DNA of 17,500 nucleotides, taken from Pneumocystis sp. 'macacae'. Taxonomy: Eukaryota > Ascomycota > Pneumocystomycetes > Pneumocystales > Pneumocystaceae. A model generated the notes under the pieces. The model searched no databases. It saw only the letters and a program-made list of their open reading frames with translations, and was not told where the DNA came from. The DNA lies in the NCBI GenBank assembly GCA_018127085.1, contig CM030730.1, positions 1 through 17,500 of the forward strand, read 5' to 3'. Position numbers and translations under genes: made by a program. This document shows, piece after piece, positions 1 to 9,500 of this stretch (position 1 is its first letter; each line of letters starts with the position of its first letter).

Positions 1-664
1 CAATCTAACTTTTACTTTTGCTTTTTATCTCTTTTGTTTTTTGTTTTTTATCCACTACCATCCTCTCTACTCATTCTTGCTCACTCGTCACCTATTCTTC
101 ATTTACGAAAAATACGTTATTCTTTATTTTTTTTTAACTCTAATTTAAACCCACTTCTAAGCGCAATTCAATCTAATTTTCGCCTTTATTTCTTATCTCT
201 TTTGTTTTTTATTTTTTATTCACCACCACCTGCTTTACTCATTTCTACTCACTTCTCACTTATTCTTCATTTACAAAAAATGCTTTATTTTTTACTCCCC
301 TCTAACTCTAATCTAAACCCACTTCTAAACTCGTTTTAATCTAATTTTTGTATCTCTTCTTTATTTCTTATGGTTCCTGTTTTCTTATCTACCTTATCTT
401 TACTTTTGTCAACTCTTAGCCAATTCTTGACTTATAAAAAATTATTTTTATTTTTCATTTCTCTTTAATTCTAACCCAAATCCAAGTCTAATCTAATATT
501 CATTCACTTCCACTTCTTATCTTTTTTATATTTTACCCTTCACTTACCCACTATCTTCAACTCTGTTTAACTCTTGATTTTTAGTTTACAAAAAAATTTA
601 TTCTCTCTCTCTGAAATAATTCAATTCTAACCTAATGCTAATCTAACTTCTACTTTTACTTCTT
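1..664. repeat. Array of ~155-bp A-tract monomers (left block)
   Basis: Four degenerate monomers can be followed by their A-tracts, near 105, 271, 431 and 585, spaced 153-166 bp. Each carries a T-rich stretch, a CACCACC/CACTCGTCAC-like stretch, the A-tract, then TCTAATCTAAACCCACTTC-like text. The part from about 370 to 664 has the same order of words as the flanks inside the later 740-bp units. Confidence 0.65.
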
Positions 665-1020
665 CTATCTTGTTACTCCTACTCTTCACCTCTAGTCTCG
701 CCTCCCCACCTCCTCTTATCTACACTGTGCACACCTCTTCCTCGCCTTATCAGCACGGTGCACACCCACCTCCCCCATCTCCTTACTTCGTGCACACCTC
801 CTCCTACCCCTTTCCTACCTCCACCTGCCTCACCCCTACACTCCCCTGCGTCTGCTGCTTCTTGCGCTTTGTTCCCCCCGCGTGAGGCTCAATCTAACGT
901 CTCGTGTTGCACGCTCCCCTGTATTTTTGCCTCCCTTCTCCCCCCATCCCTTACGCCCTTCTTCACGTCTAAGTAATTGCCTTCAGACCCATCCCCTTTG
1001 CACGCAACACGCTTTCCACC
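665..1020. repeat. C-rich GTGCAC block, copy 1
   Basis: This C/T-rich stretch has much higher G+C than its surroundings. It begins TTGTTACTCCTACTC, the same opening words as the block at 4217. It carries three GTGCAC sites near 730, 752 and 785. Its right half (about 845-1020, with GCGTCTGCTGC and CGCGTGAGG) differs from the other blocks, so this copy has a private segment. Confidence 0.6.
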
Positions 1021-1029
1021 CATAGTGTC

Positions 1030-2660
1030 TTTTCAATTTTAATGTAATCTTCACCTTTATGCTTTTTTTCTTTTTGGTGTTATTTTTATTCTTCACCTCA
1101 TCTTCATTTCTAGCAATTCTTGCCCATCTACGCGTCATTTCATTCTGAAGAAATTTTTATTTTTTATCTTCTTTAACTTTAATCTAAATCACTTTTAAAC
1201 GCAATTCAATGTAATCTTCGTGTCTACCTTTTATTTTTCTGTTTCTTGTTTTTTATCCACCACTACCCTCTACTTAGCAATTTTTCCCTTTTTAGCGTCA
1301 TTCTTGACTTTAAAAAAATTCTTTTATTTTTCATTTCTTAACTTTAATTTTGGAACCCATTTCTAAACACAATTCAATCTAATCTTCAATACTGTTTTTG
1401 TTTTTTATTCACCACCATCCTCTACTTATTTATTCTTTCACACTTTATTCTTCATTCACTTCTTTTACCCACTCCAAAACTAATTCAATTCTACTCTCAA
1501 CTCAATCTAACTTTTACTTTTCATTTTTTTTTTCTGTTTTATTTTTATTCACCAATCCTCTAAATTCTTGCTCACTCTTACTTGTTCTCTTCACGAAAAA
1601 TTTTATTCTTTGCCCTTCCTGATCTAAACCACTTCTAAACACATTCAATTTTTCAATTGTTTTTATTTTTGGTTTGTTTTCTACCCCTTCTTTTATTTTT
1701 TTGTTTCTCGTCACTTATTTTTCATTTATAAAACCTCTATTTTTACTCCCTCTCTCTTATCCTAAACGCAATTCAATCTAACATTCACTTCTACTTTCTA
1801 TTTTTCTACTTTTGTTTTATTCTTCACCTTATCTTCACTTTTCTTTAACCCCTTTACCCTCCATCCCTTTATACCAATGCCCTCTCCACACTGTCTCTTT
1901 TCAATTTCAATCTAACATTCACCTTTGCTTCTTATTTTTTGGTGTTTTTATTTTTTGTTCACCACCACCCTTTCTATTCACCTATTTCTGCCCAGCTACT
2001 CGTCACTCTATTTATGAAAAATACTTTATTTTTTATTCTTCTTTAACTCTAGTCTAAACTCACTTTTAAACTCGTTTTAATCTAACATTCACCTCTGCTT
2101 CTTATCTTTTTTGTTTTTTATTTTTTGTCCACCACCTCTTGTTTTACTTATTCATTTCTACTCACTTGTTACTTATTCTTCATTCATAAAAATTCTTTTT
2201 ATTTTTTACTCTTCTTTAACTTTAATTTAAACCCACTTCTAAACGCAATTCAATCTAATCTTCGTGTCTGCTTCTTTTTTCTTTGTGTTTTTTATTTTTT
2301 ATTCACCACCACCCTCTCACTTATTCTTGCTTACTCGTCACTCTTCATTCACGAAAAATACTTTATTTTTTACTCCCCTCTAACTCTAATCCAAATCTAC
2401 TTCTAAACTCGTTCTAATCTAATTTTTGCATCTCCTCTTTATTTCTTATGCTTCCTGTTTTCTTATCTACCTTATCTCAACCTTTGCAATTTTCCTACTT
2501 CTGGTTTACAAAAAATTCTTTTTATTCTTTACTTCTTAAATACAACCTAAATCTGACCCAAATCTAAATCTAATCTAACATCCACTTCTACTTTTTATCT
2601 TTTTATATTTTACTCTTTACTCACCTACTACCTCCAACTCTGCTTAACTCTTGGTTTTTG
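1030..2660. repeat. Degenerate A-tract monomer array (middle block)
   Basis: T-rich monomers continue without a C-rich block. A-tracts lie near 1147, 1308, 1596, 1727, 2003, 2185, 2350 and 2505, mostly spaced 130-180 bp or about twice that where one has decayed. The text around 2050-2450 is nearly a second copy of that around 120-400, including CACTTCTAAACTCGTTTTA and the CTTCCTGTTTTCTTATCTAC segment. Confidence 0.6.
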
Positions 2661-3400
2661 GTTTACAAAAAAATTCTTTTTACTCTACTCTCAAAACTAG
2701 TCTAATTCTAAGCTAAATCTAACTTCTACTTCTACTTTTGTACTCTTGTTTTTTACCCCATCACTTCTTATCTCCACTACCACCCACTTCACCGCCTCCT
2801 CTTATCTGCACACTGCACACCCTACCTTATCTACGGCGCACATGCACTTGTACCCCCACTTCTCCCCCTCTCCTACCCCTCCTCACCTCCCTACTTCCCA
2901 CTAACTGCTTGGTGCACACTCTCATCTCCTCGGTACACACTTTTTTCACATCCAACCTCCCCCACCCTCCCCCATCTTACGTCGTAGACACCCCCTCATT
3001 GCTTGGTGCACACCCACCTCGCTATATTTGGTGCACACCTCATACCTTGCTATCTCTTGAGACCCTCTCCTACTTCCTACCTTGTTCTTCATTTTTTATT
3101 TACAAAAAAAAAATTATTCCATTCTTTCTCCTTCTAACTCTAATCTAAATCTACTTTTAAACGCAATTCAATCTAATCCTTCCCCCTACTCCTTATTTCC
3201 TGTGCTTCCTGTTTTCTTGTCTATTTTATCTCAACCTCTAACTTTCTTGCTCTTAGTTTACAAAAAATTCTTTTTACCCTTCATCTCTTTTTAATTCTAA
3301 CCCAAACCTAAGTCCAATTTAATATCCACTTCTACTTCTTTTCTCTTTCATTTTTATCTTTCACCTACCACCTCTGCTCTTCTTATCAAGTCTTATTTTT
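2661..3400. repeat. ~740-bp higher-order satellite unit, copy A
   Basis: The unit runs from one GTTTACAAAAAAATTCT A-tract to the next of the same register. It contains a T-rich lead, a C-rich block (about 2735-3075) with GCTTGGTGCACAC-type motifs and a CCAACCTCCCCCACC segment, then two ~155-bp monomers with A-tracts at 3099 and 3257. The next three units have the same order of parts. Confidence 0.7.
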
Positions 3401-4145
3401 AGTTTAAAAAAAAATTTTATTTTTTCTCCCCTTGAAACTAGTCTAATTCTAAGCTAAATCTAATTTCTTCTTCTATTCTATTCTCTTAGTCCTATCTTTT
3501 ACTTAGCACCTCCACTTCTACCTCCCTCCCCACCTCCTCTTATCAGCACACTGCACACCCTACCTTTCTGCACCGCGCACACGCACTTGTACCCCCTCCC
3601 CACCTTCCCCTCACCTTCCCTACCTCCCCCTACTCATACTTGGTGCACCCCTTCTTCCCACCCTATCTCTACCGCACACCTCTCGTACCTCCTCCCTCCC
3701 CCACCCTACCTCGCTACTTTGTGCACACACCTCCTACCTTACTGCTTGGTGCACACCTCATACCTTGCTGCTTGGCGCACACACTCACCTCGCTGCCTCC
3801 TGTAGACCCTCTCCTACTCACCTCATTTCTTATTCATCCTTAATTTACAAAAAAAAAATTATTTTATTTTTCATCTCTCCTTAAGTCTATTCCAATTCTA
3901 TCCTCAATTTCAATCCAATTTTTACTTCTACCCCTTATCTCCTGCTGTTCTTATTTTCTTATTTACCTTATCTACACCTTCCAACTCTCCTAGTCTTGAT
4001 TTACAAAAAATTATTTTTATTTTTCATTTCTCTTTAATTCTAATTCAAATCCAAGTCTAATCTAATATTCACTCATTCCTACTTGTATTTTTATCTTCCA
4101 TCCACCACCTCTAACTCTACCTTCCACCAATTTTCTTATTTTTGG
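3401..4145. repeat. ~740-bp higher-order satellite unit, copy B
   Basis: It has the same layout as the preceding unit. A C-rich block at about 3487-3835 carries GTGCAC sites near 3641, 3721 and 3748, plus one variant GGCGCACAC. Monomers follow with A-tracts at 3844 and 4000. The unit length is about 745 bp, measured A-tract to A-tract. Confidence 0.7.
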
Positions 4146-4883
4146 TTTACAAAAAAACTCTTTTTATTCTTAATCTATTTTTAGAACTAATCTAATTTCT
4201 ACTTCTACTTCTACTTCTTCTATCTTGTTACTCCTACTCTCCACCTCTACTCTCACCTCCACCTCCCCTTATCAGCACACCGAACACCCTCCCCTTATCA
4301 GCACCGCGCACACTCACTTGTACCCCCTCTCTCCTACCTCCATCTCAGCCTCCCCTACTAGCTGCTTGGTGCACACCATCTTATTTGCACCGTGCACATT
4401 TTTTTCACATCCAACCTCCCCCACCCCACCCCATCCTCTACTTTGCACACTCCCACCTCGCTGTTTGGTGCACACCTCCTACCTTGTGGCTTGGTGCACA
4501 CCATCTACCTCGCCACCTCGTATATAAACCCTCTCCTACTCCCTACCTTGTTCTTGTTCATTTTTTATTTACAAAAAAAAATTATTTCCTTCTTTCTCCC
4601 TCCAAGTCTAATCTAAATCTACTTTTAAACTCGTCCTAATCTAATTTTTACTACTTTTTATCTTCTCTGCTTCCTGTTTTTTATCCACCTTATCTTTACT
4701 TCTGTCAATTCTTATCTAATTCTTGATTTACAAAAAAACTTTTTATTCTTGATTTCTTAAATACAACCTAAATATGACACAAATCTGACTCTGATCTAAC
4801 ACTCACTCACTCTCACTCCCATTCTCTTTTATTTTTACCCTTCACCTACCGCCTTATCTTTACTTCCAATTCTTCTATTTTTG
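4146..4883. repeat. ~740-bp higher-order satellite unit, copy C
   Basis: It has the same layout. The C-rich block (about 4217-4550) opens with the same words as the block at 665. It contains four GTGCAC sites and the segment at 4411-4433 with three long C runs. Monomer A-tracts lie at 4568 and 4727. The unit length is about 738 bp. Confidence 0.7.
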
Positions 4884-5660
4884 ATCTACAAAAAAACCTT
4901 TTATTCTTAATCTTCTTTTAAAGTTAAGCTAAATACAATTTCTTTTATTTTATTCTCTTAGTCCTGTCTTTTACTTAGCACCTCTACTTTTACCTCTACC
5001 TCTCCATATCCTCTTATCAGCACACTGCACACCCTGCCTTATCTATACACCGCGCACACGCACTCCTACCCTCTCTGCCGTGCACACACTCTCCTACCTC
5101 ACTCTCACCTCATCTCCCCCTACCCCCCTACCTCTCCTTACCTCACTCCTAGTGCACCCCTTCTTCCCACCCCAACTCTACGGTGCACCCTATCTTCTTA
5201 CCTCGTGCACCTCCCCTACCCCTCCTCACCCCATCCCCTACTGTGCACACCATCCTACCTCGTTACTTTTAGTGCACACTCTCGCCTCGCTATTTGGTGC
5301 ACACACTCTCCTACTCCTCACCTCATTTCTTCATCTTTAATTTACAAAATACAAAAAAAAAATTTATTTTATTTTTTACTCTCCTCCAACTCCAATCTAA
5401 ACCCACTTCTAAACGCAATCCAATCTGATTTTTGCTTTTAATTATCTTGTATTTTATCTTTATCCACTATCGTCTCATTTTCACCTCATTCTTCTACTTT
5501 TGATCTGAAAAAAATTTTTATTCTATTCTTCCCCTTTCTGAATCTAGTCTAATTCTATGCTTAATTTCAATTTAATCTCTACTCAGTTTTTATCTTGTAT
5601 TTTTTCCCTTTACTCGTTATCTACTCCACCTCATCAATTCTCTTGTACTTTTGATCTGCT
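4884..5660. repeat. ~740-bp higher-order satellite unit, copy D
   Basis: The C-rich block (about 4975-5330) has at least seven GTGCAC sites, the densest of the series. Monomers follow with A-tracts at 5340 (interrupted ACAAAATAC) and 5506. At about 777 bp it is slightly longer than the others, and its right edge is less clear because the monomers are more diverged. Confidence 0.6.
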
Positions 5661-6130
5661 CGAAAAAACTTTCTTCTTTACTTTTTAAATATGAATCAAT
5701 TCTAACCTAAATCCAAGTCTAATCTAACACGCACTCTCATTTGTTTTGTATTTTCACCCTTCACCCACCACTCCAACTCTGCTTACCAATTCTTGCTTTT
5801 AGTTTACAAAAAAACTTTTTATTCTTTATTTACTCTTAATTCTAAGCTAAATTTAACGTCTGCTTCTACTTCTTTTGTTTTATTTTTTACTCTGTTACCC
5901 AGCTCCATCTCCACCTCTTACCCTGCCTTATCTGCACCGTGCACACCCCAACCACTTTCCAGCTTTGTGTGTTCCAAGATCTGTGCAGAGACTGCCACTC
6001 AATTCCAGTCCCCTTCTTGCGCCCAACCCCCCCTGTCCACCTCAACCTCGACTGTGTGCTCATTTTTCGTCCAGAAAAATCTCAACTCTAACATACTACT
6101 GCCAAATTGAGTCGAAATTGACGTAAATCC
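5661..6130. repeat. Degenerate right end of the satellite
   Basis: Two last monomer A-tracts (about 5661 and 5801) are followed by a short remnant of the C-rich block at about 5890-6060 with one ACCGTGCACACC site. Between 5960 and 6125 the pyrimidine bias fades into sequence of mixed composition. I see no gene. Confidence 0.5.
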
Positions 6131-6380
6131 CATGCAAACATCTACGCATTATTCCTTATCTGCCCCCCACCCTCTCTCAATTCTTGTGTGCACACCTCCC
6201 TCACCCTCTCCTCTGCCTTACCCCACATTTCCCCACACAAATTCTGCTTTTTCGGTGGGGTGTTTCCGTTTTCGGCCACAAATGCGGGGTAACGCCCTCC
6301 CCCTCTCTTATCGGCCCTTCCCCACACAAATTTTATTTTTTTGCGGGGTAAATGCGGGGTAATTCCGGACTAGTTTCGGG
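6131..6380. repeat. Tandem duplication of ~90 bp at satellite/gene junction
   Basis: The segment starting CCCCACACAAATTCTG near 6231 is repeated from about 6320 (CCCCACACAAATTTTA). AAATGCGGGGTAA occurs near 6280 and again near 6350. CTTATCTGCCC and CTTATCGGCCC lie to the left of each copy. The copies differ by point changes and small indels around a TTTTTCGGTGGGG / TTTTTTTGCGGGG centre. No coding potential is evident. Confidence 0.65.
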
Positions 6381-6545
6381 CAAACACGCGCGTCCCAGAC
6401 GCGTCCAAAACACGCCCACACGCGTCTAACGCGCACACTGCATACTGTGAGGCAGGAATACACTGTGTGCGGAGGCTGGCGTGCACAGTACGAGGTGCGG
6501 GGGAGACGCCGTGCACAGTGTGGGGAGGATGGCCCGGTAAAATGC
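6381..6545. other. G+C-rich spacer with ACGCGT/ACGCGC cluster
   Basis: This short island is far richer in G and CpG than the flanking DNA. ACGCGCGT occurs at 6386-6393, ACGCGT at 6399-6404 and 6420-6425, and ACGCGC at 6429-6434. Two CGTGCACAGT motifs follow near 6480 and 6511. ACGCGT is the MluI cell-cycle box bound by MBF in other ascomycetes, including fission yeast. Any such role here is untested, because the cluster lies downstream of a gene rather than in an obvious promoter. Confidence 0.5.
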
Positions 6546-6597
6546 ACTTATTATTCCCTAAATATACATGCCCGTCCCAAACCATATTTACCCATTT
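6546..6597 (-). terminator. Probable 3' UTR / poly(A) region of the family-I msg
   Basis: Just after the TAG, the minus strand carries GCATGTATATTTAGGGAATA, followed immediately by ATAAG, an AATAA-type poly(A)-like signal. The same words (GCATCTATATTTAG, AATAAGC) occur in the 3' flank of the neighbouring msg, so this is a shared msg 3' flank. The transcription end itself cannot be seen from sequence. Confidence 0.4.
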
Positions 6598-9500
6598 CTA
6601 AATCATAACTGAAATCATCATCCCCAACAACACCCCCTTCATTACACCCCACCCTGTCATCCTCAGCCCCCCACTCGGCTTCACCTCGCCTGCCTCCTCG
6701 CCCTCTGTCGTACATTTTGTAGGTCTGCATTTTCTTGTCGACGTCAGCGTCACCGTCGATGTCGTCGTTGATGTGGACGTCGATGTGCTTGTGTGTGTCG
6801 ATGTGTGTGTGACCCAGACGTCCGTTGTCTGGATCGACGTGCATTTCTCTGCGTCTCCTGTCTTTTCTCCTCCTGGCCCGACTGTCTCTTTTATCGTTAT
6901 TGTTATATTCTTTGTCTCTATCTGTACTTTGTGCTCCGTCACCTCCAACGGTTTCAATCCATTGCATTTATTTTCTATCGTTTTGCATGCATCTTCACAT
7001 TGCGGGCACTCCACTTTGAACCCACATCCCTTCAGCAGATCTTGACACTCCTCCTTCAACTCTACATACAAACTGAACGTCTGTGACACCAAATCAAATG
7101 CCTCAAGCTCCTTTTGTGTCACATGTGCCTTTAGTGTTACATCTCTCCTAACAAGCTTAAATCGCTTTTCACTTTTTGCTGCTGCTGCTGCTTGGTTTTC
7201 TGCCTTATTTCCTGCTACATTTGTTGTAGCTAAAACAAGATTTGCTAGTTTCATCGCTTCCACCGCTTTATCCTTGATATTTTTATACTCTTTTTCTTTT
7301 TTTTCCAGCTCCTCTTTTGCCTTTGTAAGTTTTTCCTTTAGTTCAGGACATTGCTTTTTGACTTTTTCTACTAGTTTTTCACAGAGTTCTTCTCTAACTT
7401 TACTATCACTTTTATTATTTGTTTTGTCCGTGCACAAAGTGTTAAATTTATTGGTTGCATTCTTCAATATTACACAGTACTTGTCAAGTTCTGCTTTACA
7501 TTCTGTCTTTTCCTTTAAGTGACCCTTTAGTCCATCAATTGCTTTCACTTCCAATTCTTCTCTCTCAATGAATAATTTGCACTCCTCCTTTAGCTTTTTG
7601 CAGGTGTGATCCCCATCAGCTGTTAGATCCTTGCAACTCGACATAAATTTGCTGCAATACGGCATCCAACGCCCACATGCTGTCTCTCTTCCATTATCCT
7701 TCTTCGCCTCCTCTACAACTTTATTCTCTTCTATATTCTCGCCTAATGCTGCACACTTGGACTTGACGCTCTTCGTGATAATCCTGCACGTAACATTCTG
7801 CGCCAGACATGCAAGAGCAAACCGATTCCCCCTTCTAGACCAACCATTGCATCGTTTCCTTAAGCTTTCTACACACGAGTCAAACTTATCTAAGCCTTCT
7901 ATTTTTTCTTTTAGTAATTCCTCCTCCAACTGTTCTGCATTCTCCAACCGTCTGCAATGTTGATTCAGCGTATAACACGGCCACCCAATTTCTCTTGAAT
8001 CAGGTCCCAAGTCCTCACACTTCTTCTCCAACACTTCGCAATCCTTTCTCGTCGGGAAATCCCGTTTTTCATTCAAGAGCTCCTGCAAATAAACTGCCCT
8101 CATCCGCAAGTCTGTTGAAAGCGTAAGCGCTGTGCTTTTCGGATCCATGCACAGCACGAACAGTTCATCACTCTGTTCTTTTAGTTCCTTGCAGGCTTTT
8201 ACCAACTTCTTTTGAAGATCTTCAAACCACGTTGGATTTGAACCCTGCAATGAACCCCGCAATTCGCTTTGCAACGCCTCATTTGCTACAGCATAGAGCC
8301 CCCTTTTGTAACACGCCGCTCTTAGATTACTACAAGGCTTGTCAGTAGGCCCTTGACCTTCTAAATAAAGACAATCTGATTCCAGAGTTCTGCAATCCTT
8401 CTCAGTAAGAAATATGGGTAGATCATGCCATCCAACGGTATTTTTGCTAGTTACAACAAGAAATACATTTTCGATTTTTGTAGTAAGAGTTGTGATGCTT
8501 GTCACCTGCTTTTTTTGCAAATTATCGCATTCTTCCGTTCCATTATTACTTGCTTTATTAGTACCTCCATCACAGAAACTCTTCAGAAGTTCATGCTCTT
8601 TAAGATCTTCACATTTTTTTTCAAGTGCTTTTTCACAGTTTTCTTTGACTTGTGATCTTGCATTGCCTCGACTCAGCAAGAGCAAAAGTTCAGCTGCATC
8701 TCTTGTGGGCGGTCGCCCAATATAGACCCCTTCCCTTGCTGCCTCCCCATAAAGCTCCTGCAGCTCTATTTCTTCTGCCACTGTAAGTCCCGGCCGCGTG
8801 GGCTCAAAGTCTGAACCCGGTCTCTCGTAAACTACCCCCTTTCCTTGACAACTATTCTCTAGGTCTTTGCATTTCGGTCCATCTCCAGTGCAATCTGTGC
8901 TGTAAAAGTAGCATTTCTTAAGTAATGATGGGCATTTCGTTTCCAACTCGTTTTCGTTTTTCAGAAGGTCTTCAGCTTCGCCCTTGAGCGAATTGCAGAT
9001 AGATTTTTCTTTATCCACGAGGCTTTTACACACTTTTTCCTCATCAAAACACAGCACCGTTAATTCATCACTTTCTCCGCTCAGTAGAGAGCAAACTTCG
9101 TTGAACTTCTCCTTACATGACTGCTCGTTCTTAAGACTCCCGCTAAGCGCCCTTAAAAGAACTTTTTCTGCTACCTCATCACGCTTCTTCTGGTAACATT
9201 TATTTCTTAGCTTGTTACAGTTGTCTCTAAGATCTGTTGGACATGCTGCTTCCAAAAACAAGCATTGTTGCTCATTCCCTTTGCAATCCTCACCCGTTAA
9301 TTTTGAAATCTCTTTTTCAGCTACTGTTCCAAGCTTTCCTTTAAAATCAGTGCATTTTTTGGTAATTTTGTCTTTCAATCCTGTACATTTTGTTTCTCGC
9401 TTTTTATCTTCACATAAATCTTCAAGCTTTTCATGTATTTCTTTCTCTTTTAGTGCAGCACTTTTTAATTCTTTACAATACTTTTCTAAACTTTCTTTAC

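Larger units (their letters stand above)
1..6130. repeat. Subtelomeric pyrimidine-rich satellite region (overall)
   Basis: This is non-coding repetitive DNA. The plus strand is dominated by T and C, and G is scarce outside GTGCAC motifs. Every open frame here is a low-complexity Leu/Ser/Phe/Pro translation with no family resemblance. Recurrent words are CAATCTAA, TCTAAACCCACTTCTAAAC, TTCATTTACAAAAAA, CTTGTTTTTTATTCACCACC and GGTGCACACC. A-tracts preceded by TTTAC or similar recur about every 155 bp, and a C-rich block is inserted about every third monomer. It lies on the 3' side of an Msg gene array that points toward it, which in Pneumocystis is the telomere side. No perfect TTAGGG/CCCTAA array is present, so the chromosome end itself is not in the window. 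Confidence 0.8.

Noticed and set aside
1..60. True telomere array at the left edge
   Set aside because: There is no run of perfect CCCTAA/TTAGGG. Only degenerate CTAA-containing words are present, so the end must lie further left if it does at all.
725..5330. CRISPR-like array suggested by repeated GTGCACACC motifs
   Set aside because: Motif spacing is irregular, repeats are short and degenerate, the spacers are themselves repetitive, and the genes are fungal.
34..6110. Many open frames of 65-136 codons on the plus strand rich in Leu, Ser, Phe, Pro, His
   Set aside because: They are translations of the pyrimidine satellite. Frames overlap each other, recur with each repeat copy, have no domain, and change arbitrarily between copies.
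6131..6545. Transposon terminal repeats at the satellite/gene junction
   Set aside because: The repeats are direct and tandem, not inverted. No transposase-like frame and no target-site duplication are visible.
6551..6967. 138-codon minus-strand frame rich in Asp/Arg/His
   Set aside because: It overlaps the 3' end of the family-I msg in another frame and owes its length to the biased Ser/Thr-coding repeats. No independent evidence supports it.
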